From: Blautia sp. AF19-10LB
GTDB lineage: Bacteria > Bacillota > Clostridia > Lachnospirales > Lachnospiraceae
Assembly: GCF_003461245.1 (NCBI RefSeq)
Contig: NZ_QTWS01000002.1
Location: 1 to 64,000, forward strand
Direction: 5' to 3'
DNA: 64,000 bases
Shown here: positions 8,671 to 18,300 of the stretch, in pieces
Numbering within the stretch: position 1 is the stretch's first letter
How the letters are laid out: each line of letters starts with the position of its first letter
Notes under the pieces: generated by a model
What the model saw: only the letters and a program-made list of their open reading frames with translations
What the model was told of the DNA's origin: nothing
The model's database searches: none
Made by a program: the position numbers and the translations under genes

Positions 8671-10183
8671 CCTCTCCTGTTCCTTTCCGGTAAGATTCCG
8701 GGCTGCTTCCATAATATTCCCGGAAACTCCGGCAGAAATAGGAAACGTTGGCGAATCCTACTTTTTCACTGATCTGTGCTACCTTCATGTTGGTACTGCA
8801 GAGAAGTTCTTTGGCTTTTTTCATACGGAAGACACGGATGTAGCGATTGAGGTTCATGCCGGTCTCTTTTTTGAAGATAAAGCTTAAGTAGCCGGAAGAC
8901 AGATATACTTTTTCCGCCAGCATTTCCAGATTCAGGTCTTCTTCATAATGCTGATAGATATAATTCTTGACGGCAGTCACTTCATTCCTTGAACTGTTCA
9001 TGGAACGCTCCAGAAAAGCCTCGTACTCTTTGATATTGTCCTCTGTCACAGAAAGGATCTCCATAATATTCCTGCAGTTATAGAGGCGTTCGATCTCGTG
9101 TTCCAGTTTGTGCTCACCGGAAAACTGGTTTTCCTGAAAAAGCTCCTGGATCACGTTAGAAAATACAAATTTGATATACATCGCAGAATACTGGGTGTTA
9201 TCATGGTATTTTTCCTTAAGGCATTCAAAATGTCTCCAGAGCTGTTCTATATCCTTGCGGGTGATATCCTCGGAAATCGCCTGCATAAGCTGAGAATCCT
9301 GCACTTCTCCGATTGCCATGCCAAGCACTTCATCCTCATTGGTAAACACATGCTTGTCCGGATGATAGAATTTCTCCTCCATCTGCTGTTCCAGCTGCTC
9401 CAGAACAGATGGAAGACTTTCACATCCGTCAAACTTCCTGCTCACGGCAAGATAAAACCGCTCCATGTACTCACGTTTCAGGAAATTATAGATATGATTT
9501 GCCACAAGCTGATAATCGCAGTACACATCCTGGAACAGAATGAGTGACTGTCTTGCATTCAGGTTCATGTAGAAAAACATCCTGTGGAGTTCTTTCTGCA
9601 GTTCCTGTTCCAGATTTTCTTCTGCTGTATCAAAAAGTGCCACATCTGACTCGATCAGGATCGCGCAGTGCCAGCTGTTCCACTTGTCCAGATCAATGAG
9701 TTCGCCGGCTTTTTGCAGGATCTCTTTTTTGCCGGAGTAGAGATAGCTCTGGAGAAAATACTGCTGAAGGAAGTTTTTCTCTTTGATCTCGCGGCTTTCT
9801 TTTTTTCTTCGTTTGCTGATCTCGCTCTCTGCGCGCTCCAACACTTTGTGGAAATCATCCGGATTTACCGGTTTGAGGATGTATTCGGTCACACCGTAGC
9901 GGATCGCCTCCTGCGCAAAGGTGAAGTCGCTGAAGCCGCTGAATATGATGATCTGGAGGTTGGGATTTTCTTCTTTGGCTTTCTTTGAAAGCTCCAGGCC
10001 GGTCATGTGCGGCATCTTGATATCTGTCAGAAGAAGCTGGATATCCTCGGAGCGCAGAACCTGTAGCGCCTGTTTGCCGTTGGCCGCTTCAAAGACAGTA
10101 CGCTCTCCTTCCTCTCTGGAAAGCAGATATTTCAGCCCCTCTCGTTCGATTTTTTCGTCATCTACAATTAAAACGTTTGTCAT
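8654..10183 (-). CDS. Response regulator, YesN type (receiver plus AraC DNA-binding domain)
   Basis: A 509-residue regulator. The N-terminal receiver begins TNVLIVDDEKIEREGL, has the phosphoacceptor Asp in LLTDIKMPHMTG and the conserved Lys in YILKPVNPDDF. A long middle region of about 250 residues follows. The C-terminal AraC-type double helix-turn-helix ends in SEKVGFANVSYFCRSFREYYGSSPESYR. I use the ATG at 10183, which follows AGGAGA, rather than a start 16 codons earlier. It is co-transcribed with the partner kinase downstream (17-nt overlap) and with the transport genes upstream, and probably activates the promoter before the first binding protein gene. Confidence 0.93.
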   Translation of the reverse strand: MTNVLIVDDEKIEREGLKYLLSREEGERTVFEAANGKQALQVLRSEDIQLLLTDIKMPHMTGLELSKKAKEENPNLQIIIFSGFSDFTFAQEAIRYGVTEYILKPVNPDDFHKVLERAESEISKRRKKESREIKEKNFLQQYFLQSYLYSGKKEILQKAGELIDLDKWNSWHCAILIESDVALFDTAEENLEQELQKELHRMFFYMNLNARQSLILFQDVYCDYQLVANHIYNFLKREYMERFYLAVSRKFDGCESLPSVLEQLEQQMEEKFYHPDKHVFTNEDEVLGMAIGEVQDSQLMQAISEDITRKDIEQLWRHFECLKEKYHDNTQYSAMYIKFVFSNVIQELFQENQFSGEHKLEHEIERLYNCRNIMEILSVTEDNIKEYEAFLERSMNSSRNEVTAVKNYIYQHYEEDLNLEMLAEKVYLSSGYLSFIFKKETGMNLNRYIRVFRMKKAKELLCSTNMKVAQISEKVGFANVSYFCRSFREYYGSSPESYRKGTGEDEQTS

Positions 10184-10284
10184 GCATTCTCCTGTCTGTG
10201 TCTTATATTTATCTTTTTCATTATACCACAAAGTCCCCGGAAAGAATATTTCTTCCCGGAGACTGAATTTTCGTTATGTAATTA

Positions 10285-11121
10285 TCAGCCTTTGACTGCG
10301 CCGGCTACAACACCTTCGATAATGTGTTTCTGGCATACCAGATAGACAACAATGATCGGAATGATATCGATCATGATACTTGCCATCATCGGTCCCATCT
10401 GCACATGTCCGAAGCTTCCGCGGAAATACTGGACTGCCATCGGAATGGTACGGTATTTCTTGATATCCAGTACCAGTGTCGGCAGAAGATAGTCATTCCA
10501 TACCCACATCAGTTCCAGGATCGCGGTAGAGATAATTGTTGGTTTCAGGATCGGGATCAGAACCTTGAAGTATACCTGAAGAGGAGTACATCCATCGATC
10601 AGAGCCGCTTCCTCAATTTCAAGCGGGATACCCTTTACAAATCCTGTAAACATAAAGACCGCCAGACCTGCACCAAATCCAAGATAGATAATACAAATGT
10701 TGTATGGATTGTTCAGATGTAAGGTGTCGGCTGTTTTTGCCAGTGTGAACATAACCATCTGGAACGGTACTACCATACTGAATACACAGAGGTAATAGAA
10801 AACCTTGGATAATGTTCCGTTTACACGAACAATGTACCAGGCTGCCATAGAGCAGCACAGCATGATCAGAACAACGGACATCACTGAGATCACAAGACTG
10901 TACCAGAAGGATTTGAGGAAATCCATCTGTGTAACACTTGCCACAAAGTTTGCAACACCATTCCATGTCTCAGCTGTAGGAAGACTGAATACACCTGAAG
11001 TTGTAATCGCAACTTCTTTCTTTAAAGAGTTGACTAAGATCAGTACGATCGGATACATCCAGAGGATGCAGATCAGCGTCAAAATAATTGACGCAACCGG
11101 ATTTTTTTTCTTATTTTCCAT
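10285..11121 (-). CDS. Carbohydrate ABC transporter permease, MalG type
   Basis: A 278-residue inner-membrane permease with six predicted membrane spans. The EAA loop that contacts the ATPase reads EEAALIDGCTPLQVYFKVLIPILKP, and the typical C-terminus of CUT1 MalG-like permeases is present (MGPMMASIMIDIIPIIVVYLVCQKHIIEGVVAGAVKG). It overlaps the MalF-type gene by one base (TAATG). No ATPase is encoded in the operon; a shared MsmK/UgpC-like ATPase elsewhere is the usual solution in Firmicutes. Confidence 0.94.
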   Translation of the reverse strand: MENKKKNPVASIILTLICILWMYPIVLILVNSLKKEVAITTSGVFSLPTAETWNGVANFVASVTQMDFLKSFWYSLVISVMSVVLIMLCCSMAAWYIVRVNGTLSKVFYYLCVFSMVVPFQMVMFTLAKTADTLHLNNPYNICIIYLGFGAGLAVFMFTGFVKGIPLEIEEAALIDGCTPLQVYFKVLIPILKPTIISTAILELMWVWNDYLLPTLVLDIKKYRTIPMAVQYFRGSFGHVQMGPMMASIMIDIIPIIVVYLVCQKHIIEGVVAGAVKG

Positions 11122-11975
11122 TACTGCTGCACCTCCTTAGATGATGTTGCACGAAGCTGTATCAGTGCGATCGCTACAACCAGCAGGAAGAATACAACTG
11201 CTTTTGCCTGGCCGATACCCTTCCACTGAGCGCCGCTTCTTGCATAAAATGTATCATAAATATTCAAAGCCAGTAACTGTGACTGTTTACCCGGATCTCC
11301 TCCTGTAAGAGAAAGGTTCTGGTCAAACATCTTGAATCCGTTTGTCAGAGTCAGGAAAGTACAGATTGTAACAGACGGCATGATCATCGGGATCTTGATC
11401 TTGAACAGGATCTGTCTGTTTGTCGCACCGTCGATCTGTGCTGCTTCGACCAGATCAGGAGAAACGTTGTTCAGACCTGCTATGTAGATGATCATCATAT
11501 ATCCGATCTGCTGCCACATCAGAAGAATCAGCATACCGATGAATCCGTTTCTTGCAGAAAGTGAAAGCAAAGGCTGTCCCCATTTGGAGAGCAGTCCGTT
11601 TAACAGCGTCTGCCAGATATATCCAAGTACGATACCACCGATCAGGTTCGGCATAAAGAATACGGTACGGAATGCATTGGTTCCTCTGTATCCCTTGGTG
11701 AGTACCAGTGCGATGGAAAATGCCAGCACATTGATCAGAATACTGGAAACAAAAGCAAACACAACAGTCAGCCAGAATGAATGACTGAAGGTGTTATCCA
11801 GTAAGATCTTGGAATAGTTCGAAAATCCGACAAAGGTTACATCATTTACGGTTGTAAATTTACAAAATGAAAGATAAATGCCCCAGATAAAAGGCCAAAG
11901 GAAACCGATAACAAATGCCGCAAAAGTCGGCAGTACAAAAATCGGCCACCATTTTTTGATCGTTCTTCCTACCAT
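11121..11975 (-). CDS. Carbohydrate ABC transporter permease, MalF/UgpA type
   Basis: A 284-residue permease with six predicted membrane spans. The EAA loop is VEAAQIDGATNRQILFKIKIPMIMP, and the FMPNLIGGIVLGYIWQ stretch is typical of MalF/LacF-like CUT1 permeases. It is preceded by AGGAGA and follows the binding protein gene after an 88-nt gap that holds a stable hairpin. It forms the heterodimeric channel with the MalG-type protein. Confidence 0.94.
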   Translation of the reverse strand: MVGRTIKKWWPIFVLPTFAAFVIGFLWPFIWGIYLSFCKFTTVNDVTFVGFSNYSKILLDNTFSHSFWLTVVFAFVSSILINVLAFSIALVLTKGYRGTNAFRTVFFMPNLIGGIVLGYIWQTLLNGLLSKWGQPLLSLSARNGFIGMLILLMWQQIGYMMIIYIAGLNNVSPDLVEAAQIDGATNRQILFKIKIPMIMPSVTICTFLTLTNGFKMFDQNLSLTGGDPGKQSQLLALNIYDTFYARSGAQWKGIGQAKAVVFFLLVVAIALIQLRATSSKEVQQ

Positions 11976-12011
11976 TATAATTCTCCTCTTTCCCTCTCAT
12001 AGAACCCACAG

Positions 12012-12036
12012 GAGGAGGCAAGAACCTCGCCTCCTC
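12012..12036 (-). other. Intercistronic hairpin between binding protein and permease genes
   Basis: An 8-bp perfect stem (GAGGAGGC / GCCTCCTC) with a 9-nt loop and no T-run. Hairpins at this place in binding-protein operons commonly protect the upstream mRNA, or partly terminate transcription, so that binding protein exceeds permease. That role is inferred. Confidence 0.6.
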
Positions 12037-12063
12037 TTGATGATTGATCACATATTATTTTGA

Positions 12064-13338
12064 TTACTCGGAGAGAGCTTTCTCTGTAGCCCATCCGTCA
12101 ACGAATGCACTTACAACATCATCCCATGAACCTGTGCCTGCTGCATATGCGGTAAGAGCTGTTCCAAGTCCGTTTTTCCACTCTTCAGACGGCATTGTTG
12201 TGAAGTTCCATGAAACAGGTGTTTTTCCAGCTTCTGTGTATTCAGCATCCTGTTTTACAAATACGTTTGTAGACTCCTGTGCTGTTTTGAAAGGAAGTGT
12301 GAATCCCATATCGTTTGCCATGGATTTTGTTCCTGTTTCAGATGTTACACACCAGTTCATGAAGTCCAGAGTTGCCTGAACGTCTTCATCAGATGCATTC
12401 TTGTTTACACACCAGTAGTTCTCTGTACCTGTTGCAAGTCCCTCGTTCTCATCATCTACACCAAAGTAGATCGGGATCATTGCAAGCTCGTCATCTCCGT
12501 ATGTCTTGGACAGTTCTGCATATTCCCAGGTACCATTCTGATAGAATACTGCTTCGCCGTTTACAAATTCGTTTCTGGAGTCATCTGCTGTTTTTGCAGA
12601 GAGTTCAGCTCCGTCACAGGTAGAATCTGTGATGTACAGGTCAAACAGGTTCTTGTAGTTGTCAAGATATGTTCCTTTGATTGCCTCTGTATCATCGATT
12701 CCGTCTTCTTTGTACTCATAGTAGATCGGAAGGTTTGCAAGATGTGTTTTGAATCTCCAGTCAGAGGATCCGTCCATACCTGCAGATGTGAAAGCACCTT
12801 TGATTCCAAGCTCGTCCTTTCTTGCCTGAATATCATCTGCTACTTTCTTCAGATCATCGTAGCTCTTGATATCATCCAGAGAATATCCTGCTTTTTCAAG
12901 TAAGGTTTTGTTTGTGATCAGGCCATAGGATTCGATTACATATGCGATACCATCTACAGCATCTCCGTCTTTGAGCTCGTAAGTATCAGAGGTAAGTCCT
13001 TTTGTGATCTCTGCATCTGTCAGATCATAGCAGTAATCTTTCCAGTTCTTAAGTCCAACCGGTCCGTTTACCTGGAACAGTGTCGGAGCATCGCTCTTTG
13101 CCATTTCAGACTGAAGTGTTGTCTCATACTGTCCGGATGCTGCTGTTACAACTGTTACTTCTGTTCCTGTTTCTTCAGTGTAAGCTTTTGCCAGGTTCTG
13201 CCAAGCTTCATCTGCTTCTGGTTTGAAGTTCAGATAGTAAACCTTTCCACCGTCTGCTGCCATAACCGGTACGGACGGGATCATGGTTGCTGCTGTTAAT
13301 GCTGCCATTGCCATTGCTGTGAGTTTTTTCATTTTCAT
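12064..13338 (-). CDS. Sugar ABC transporter substrate-binding protein (CUT1)
   Basis: A 424-residue family 1 solute-binding protein. It has an N-terminal signal peptide (MKMKKLTAMAMAALTAATMIPSVPVMAA) with an AxA-type cleavage site and, unusually for a Gram-positive binding protein, no lipobox cysteine. The mature part has the expected WQNLAKAYTEETGTEVTVVTA start and the GTWEYAEL and NYWCVNKNA motifs. First gene of the operon. Without a lipid anchor it would need to be kept near the cell by the wall or by the permeases. The substrate is not evident. Confidence 0.9.
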   Translation of the reverse strand: MKMKKLTAMAMAALTAATMIPSVPVMAADGGKVYYLNFKPEADEAWQNLAKAYTEETGTEVTVVTAASGQYETTLQSEMAKSDAPTLFQVNGPVGLKNWKDYCYDLTDAEITKGLTSDTYELKDGDAVDGIAYVIESYGLITNKTLLEKAGYSLDDIKSYDDLKKVADDIQARKDELGIKGAFTSAGMDGSSDWRFKTHLANLPIYYEYKEDGIDDTEAIKGTYLDNYKNLFDLYITDSTCDGAELSAKTADDSRNEFVNGEAVFYQNGTWEYAELSKTYGDDELAMIPIYFGVDDENEGLATGTENYWCVNKNASDEDVQATLDFMNWCVTSETGTKSMANDMGFTLPFKTAQESTNVFVKQDAEYTEAGKTPVSWNFTTMPSEEWKNGLGTALTAYAAGTGSWDDVVSAFVDGWATEKALSE

Positions 13339-13390
13339 AGTACTTGTCTCTCCTTTTTTTGTAGATTTTGTTCTCTTTCAACCTGTCTTT

Positions 13391-13419
13391 ATTATAGATT
13401 TGTTAGTATTTTTATACTA
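13391..13419 (-). promoter_or_regulatory. Putative promoter of the sugar operon with palindrome
   Basis: A minus-strand TATAAT (13391-13396) has no good -35 box. At the -35 position lies one arm of the inverted repeat TAGTAT-N4-ATACTA (13404-13419). A promoter with a poor -35 overlapped by a dyad fits activation, plausibly by the operon's own response regulator; this is inference. Confidence 0.45.
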
Positions 13420-13475
13420 TGATAAAAAATCAAGAAATATGTTGTTTTTTCAAGATATAAAAATATAAAAAAATT

Positions 13476-13503
13476 GATGTACATTTTACAATTCATGCAC
13501 ATC
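13476..13503 (-). terminator. Terminator of the Tim44-like gene
   Basis: On the minus strand a 9-bp stem (GATGTGCAT / ATGTACATC, one G-T pair) is followed by AATTTTTTTAT. The stop codon of the gene at 13486 lies within the loop. Confidence 0.75.
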
Positions 13504-14229
13504 AACTTCATCTTTTTGTTGAATTTCATTCAACACCCATCTTCCGTCTTCACGTATAAATGTCCAGTATTCATAAAACGACTCCGGAATCTTTTTTCCA
13601 CGAACAACCTCTAATGTATCTGTATTGATATAATATCCAATCATTCTTCCATGAATCAGATAAACAATACTGGCATCTTCTTCACCTTCATCATCCCACA
13701 CAGATACCGGAGTCACACTCAGGAGCTGAACTCGTTTCTGTATTGGCTTTTCATGTTTAACTTTCATCCATTCAAGTTTTGTAGTCCAACTTTGGGCAAG
13801 ACTTTTACTCAGATACTTTTCTGCATAAGATGGATCCAGGAGCCTCCAGCATTCCTGAATAACAAAATATGCATTCTCCACATATTTTTGCATTTCTTTT
13901 GCATTCCAGTCTTCGCCCGGCTTTTCGAATTTCTTCATTTTTTGAAGACTTTTGTATTTTGCCTTTTGAATATAGCAATGAAATGCAATCGTTCCAGCCC
14001 CGGCAAAACATGCCATTGCCATCCAGCCAACTATCGTTTGCGACCATCCACCCGGACTCTCGTCATCCGTATAGTTTGATTCATTATTATAATGATATGT
14101 TCCACCGGAACTTCCCCCTGAACTTCCTCCTGAAGATCCGCCGCCGGCCCTCGCATAACATGTAATTGAAAAGCACAGACAGCAGATACATGCGAGCAGT
14201 ATACAACAGATTCGTCTATGTCTCGTCAT
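13486..14229 (-). CDS. Tim44-like domain membrane protein
   Basis: A 247-residue secreted/membrane protein. A signal-like N-terminal segment is followed by a Gly/Ser repeat (AGGGSSGGSSGGSSGG), one membrane span (IVGWMAMACFAGAGTIAFHCYI) and a C-terminal Tim44-like domain. In that domain YVENAYFVIQECWRLLDPSYAEKYLSKSL, the VQLLSVTPVSVW strand and the closing YEYWTFIREDGRWVLNEIQQ match bacterial Tim44-like proteins. Their function is not known; the fold resembles NTF2-like pockets. It lies 4 nt after the DUF308 gene, so they are probably one transcript. Confidence 0.72.
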   Translation of the reverse strand: MTRHRRICCILLACICCLCFSITCYARAGGGSSGGSSGGSSGGTYHYNNESNYTDDESPGGWSQTIVGWMAMACFAGAGTIAFHCYIQKAKYKSLQKMKKFEKPGEDWNAKEMQKYVENAYFVIQECWRLLDPSYAEKYLSKSLAQSWTTKLEWMKVKHEKPIQKRVQLLSVTPVSVWDDEGEEDASIVYLIHGRMIGYYINTDTLEVVRGKKIPESFYEYWTFIREDGRWVLNEIQQKDEVDVHEL

Positions 14230-14233
14230 CTTT

Positions 14234-15205
14234 TTATTCGCTCTTATTTTTCTTTCGTTTACGGGAGATCAGGCCAAGAAGGTTCTCATCTTTGGTATCG
14301 GAAAGATCATCATCGGTTACGGTTGGCTTGGATACTACGTACGCTCCTCTGCCGGCCGGCGGATCATTCTCCTGCTCAGTCATCTCTTCTGTCGACTCGT
14401 CCAACGGAACCTCTTCTTCTCTCACCTGCACAACATCGAGGGATTCTTCCATCCCGGAAACTTCCCTGTCATAAGCATTGCTGTCGAAAGGTTCTTTATC
14501 AGAAGTTTCTTCCTCACTGTCAGATAAATCGTCTGCTGGCTCTGCCTTCCTGCGTGAGCTCCACGGTGCGTATTCCGGTACGACCGGTTCTTCTGGCTGT
14601 GCAGAACTTTCTGCATCATCAGATATGATCTCGCTGTCTGCATCGACTGCTTCTGCTTCCTGTTTGAGTTCTTTCAGACCGCGACGGAGGAGGATCAGGT
14701 AGATGAGGTCTACCACTCCGTTACAGAGGAAGATCCATCCTGCAAAGATTACCGTGTATTTTACCATTGTGAACGGATTGAGTACAAGGGAAACACCGAG
14801 CCCGATGAAGATCAGGCTTCCGATCAGAAGAATCTTCCAGAATCCGCTTCCGTTTTTCTTAAGTTTCAGGCTTCCTTTAAGGCTCCAGATGCTGTCTACG
14901 AGGATGAAAGTTCCAAGCAGGATCGGCAGGAGCTTGACCACGATCTGAGGATTCATGAAGAGGAAAATTCCGATAACCATCAGAACACCGCCGGAAAAAA
15001 GATCCAGAATCGTGGAATTCAGTTTCTCCAGAATATAGATCAGGATATGATAAAATCCTACAAGAATCAGCAGAATTCCAAATATAAATTTACAGATTAC
15101 ATTGATCGTGTTCACAGGCATAAACGCCAGGCACGCTCCAAGGGCGATATATATGATCGAGGTTACAATCTGCCCTTTCAAAAAGTTATTGATTTTTTCC
15201 CACAT
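14234..15205 (-). CDS. DUF308 (HdeD-like) membrane protein with acidic tail
   Basis: About 323 residues. The first 190 form six membrane spans in the paired pattern of DUF308/HdeD proteins (LGACLAFMPVNTINVICKFIFGILLILVGFYHI; GGVLMVIGIFLFMNPQIVVKLLPILLGTFILVDS). The last 130 are very acidic and probably cytoplasmic, ending in a basic patch (RKRKKNKSE). Two in-frame ATGs (15217, 15205) compete. The first sits one base after AAAGGAG, too close, so I prefer the second. HdeD is linked to acid resistance in E. coli; transfer of that role here is uncertain. Confidence 0.75.
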   Translation of the reverse strand: MWEKINNFLKGQIVTSIIYIALGACLAFMPVNTINVICKFIFGILLILVGFYHILIYILEKLNSTILDLFSGGVLMVIGIFLFMNPQIVVKLLPILLGTFILVDSIWSLKGSLKLKKNGSGFWKILLIGSLIFIGLGVSLVLNPFTMVKYTVIFAGWIFLCNGVVDLIYLILLRRGLKELKQEAEAVDADSEIISDDAESSAQPEEPVVPEYAPWSSRRKAEPADDLSDSEEETSDKEPFDSNAYDREVSGMEESLDVVQVREEEVPLDESTEEMTEQENDPPAGRGAYVVSKPTVTDDDLSDTKDENLLGLISRKRKKNKSE

Positions 15206-15252
15206 GAGACTTTCCATGCTCCTTTCATCCCGATAATAAGATTTCTACAGAC

Positions 15253-15281
15253 AGTATACCGTTTTTTGAAAGACTCGTCTA
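15253..15281 (-). promoter_or_regulatory. Promoter of the DUF308-Tim44 pair
   Basis: Minus strand TAGACG (15276-15281), 17 nt, TATACT (15253-15258), about 50 nt before the start codon and after the terminator of the large surface protein gene. Confidence 0.5.
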
Positions 15282-15345
15282 TAGACATCTCTGGATGAAT
15301 GTCCATTTTATAATGGCAAACCTGCAGCGGACAGTCAGACAAAAA

Positions 15346-15376
15346 CAGACCGGAGTCTGTGGAAGGCTCCGGTCTG
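15346..15376 (-). terminator. Terminator of the 1596-residue surface protein gene
   Basis: On the minus strand a 10-bp perfect stem (CAGACCGGAG / CTCCGGTCTG), an 11-nt loop and TTTTTG follow the stop codon at 15390 directly. Confidence 0.9.
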
Positions 15377-15389
15377 AATGCTGCATATA

Positions 15390-18300
15390 TTATTTTACGG
15401 TTACTTTGATCACATAGGATTTCTTTCCTGATCTTACTGTGATCTTTGCGGTTCCTTTCTTTTTGGCTGTGATAATGCCAGTGGAAGAAACTGCTGCAAT
15501 GTTTTTATTTGATGTTGCATATGTTACTTTGTCTGTGGAGGTCAGCGGGCTGATCACTGGTTTCAGTGTTGTCTTCTGGCCTTTTTTGAGAGTCATGGAG
15601 GATTTCAGACCACTGATTTTTGTGGTTGTGACTTTGCCAGACTGAACTTTGACATTCAGGGTTGCTCTCTTTCCACTCTTTAAGGTTACGATAATTTTTG
15701 CACTTCCATTACGGTTCTGTGCTCTGATCAGACCGTTTCTGTCTACAGTCACGATCTTTGTGTTAGTGGAAGCCCAGGATTTGACAGAGTCTCCGTTTGC
15801 CATACTTACTCTGACCATTCTGGTTGCCTGTTTTCTCTGCAGAGTGATGGCGGTTGTATTCAGTTTAATGGTTGCCTTGAGTTTGCTTCCATGGTATCTG
15901 GTCTGTGTGTGTTTGCAGTATACGCAGTATCCGACCTGTTTCTCCGGCTGGAATACCGTTGCTTTTGAAACAGTCTTCCATACATATTTCGGTTTATGTT
16001 TCAGTTTCGGAATTGTTTCTGTCTTTGTCGCACCGCAGACTGTACAGGTATAAGTCTTCACACCTGTTGCTGTATAAGTTGCTTTCTTTGTCACTACACC
16101 TTTGTCATAGGTATGTTTATTTGTCTTTGCGATCTCTTCTGTCTTTGTTGTTCCGCAGACTGTACAGGTGTAAGTCTTTTCTCCTGCTTCTGCGCAGGTT
16201 GGCTCTTTTGTTACTTTTCCTTCATCGAAGACATGTTCTTTTGCTTCAAACTGGGCAAGTGGAGCAACAAAATATGTGTATGGTGTTTTTGTTACTGTGA
16301 GCTGGTAGTTTCCGGCTTTGTCTGCTTTGATGGAAGCTACCCCATCTGCGTCTGTTACAAATTCTGCTGTCTCATTTGTATCAAGATTTTTCAGTTCCAC
16401 AGTACAGCCTGCTTCTGCAGACGCACCTGCTGACATCATATTTCTTCCATAGAGTACTGCCTGGAATTCTTTTCCGGCACAGATTTCGGTCGGAACATCC
16501 TTAAAGTACATGAACTCGTCGCTCCAGCTTGTTGTGTCTGCAAGCAGATAAATGCTGAATTCATCACCTGAATGCAGTACGGTTGTATTTGCGACAGTTC
16601 CCATACCTGTTTCATCTACCGGATATTCGTTATTTACATAATAGCCGACATTTCCTGTTGTATCTTCAAAAACGGTATTGATCCATCCGTTTGTTCCCAC
16701 GTTGAGATATCTGGACGAATCTGCATCAAATGCTTCTCCATACATTGCTTTGTGCAGTGTATATAACGCATCTACTACAGTTACCTGATTCTTCATTGCT
16801 TCTGGTTTTTCGTATCCATAAGCAGCTGCGTCTTTTGCTGTGACAGTAAGATCCCGAAGGCTTGCTGGCTGGTTTGCCATATTGACTCTGATCTTAACCT
16901 CGGCAACGGCTGTATTTTGTGCATCTTTTGCTGTATCAACAGCTTTCTGAAGTGCCTGTGTAGCATCACTCAGTTCCTCTTCTGTTACATTTTCTTTGTT
17001 CAGAACTGCTGTTGCTGTGTCAATAGCTTCCTTAAGTGTGGCCTTTGTTCCTTCCGGATACTGACCTGCTTCGGTTCCCTCTGTCATTCCATCCAGAAGT
17101 GTCTGTGCCTCACTGATCAGTTTCTGAAGACCTTCTGCTGCGGATTTGGTACCTTTGATGGTAACGGTTACAGAAACCGGCTGTTTGTAAAGTTTCTGAA
17201 GGACTGCATTATCCGGATGTTTTGCAGCAGCTTCTCTGTAAAGTTCACTGCTGAGTACAGAAGAAATCGTAATCTGTGTGTCGGTTTCTCTTCTTGTTAC
17301 AACAAGGTTCTCATGGCCTACTACGGCATTGTTGGAAGATTTGAATTTGTTGTATCCTGCACCTTCCATTTCCCATGGATCTGTAAACTGATCGTCCGGA
17401 ATAATACCCTTGCCGGTCTTGTCATCAAAATTATAGATCCATTTCGGATTTCCGTCTTCTCCAAGAATCATTTCCTGGAATGGATGTAGATTTCCTGTGA
17501 TGGAATCTTTGTCTGCATACTGTCCGTCATTGATTCCGTCAAAATAATGAGCCTTTGCCAGTTCCATCAGATTTAACTGATCCTGAACTTCTGCCTCTGT
17601 GATTGCTTTGACTGTAACCGGAATCTTCTTGATCGCAGTTACTCCATCGCGGGTAAAGGTCAAGATCAGATTTGCATTAATATCATCATTTGAAGCAAAA
17701 CGATCTACAGCAGCTCTGTAACCATTGACTGTAATGGCAGCATTATCTGATGTTACTTTAATTTCATTCCTGTCGAATACATATTCGCCAGCTTCATCTT
17801 TAATCCTTGTATATATTGGAAGTTGAAGATCTGAGGTACAGTTTTTAAGATCCACTGCCCCTTTTGTGTTAAAATCAGTAATCCTGTCTTCTGTATAATA
17901 TTTGTCAAGAATTGCCTGAAGTTCTTTTTCGGTAGGTTTGGATATGCCGGTTCCTTTGACGGTTACTTTGAACTCTTTTGTCAGAGTTGCAAAATCAGAT
18001 ACTTTTTCTACATATCCGTTCAACAGTCTGTCATTTGCATTAAAGGTAGCTGTCAGGGTCACTTCTTTATCTTCCTGCTGCGGAGTAACCACACCTTCTT
18101 TTGCATCAATCAGAGAACCCCAGCCGGTGTCTTTGAAGCTGATTACGCTTTCATCAGAGGATGTCCATGTAATCTTGGACCATGCAGTGTTTACACTGCT
18201 GCTCATGCACTGTGGAAGTGTCAGATTTGAAGTTACTTCTGCCGCATCTGTATTGGAACCTTTGATCTTGTCCCAGGTAAGATTCTCCTGATCTGCTGCC

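Noticed and set aside
6829..8772. 647-codon open frame on the plus strand
   Set aside because: It is antisense to the histidine kinase and the start of the binding lipoprotein; its translation is a run of Phe/His/Ile/Cys without any domain, and the minus-strand frame holds clear kinase motifs.
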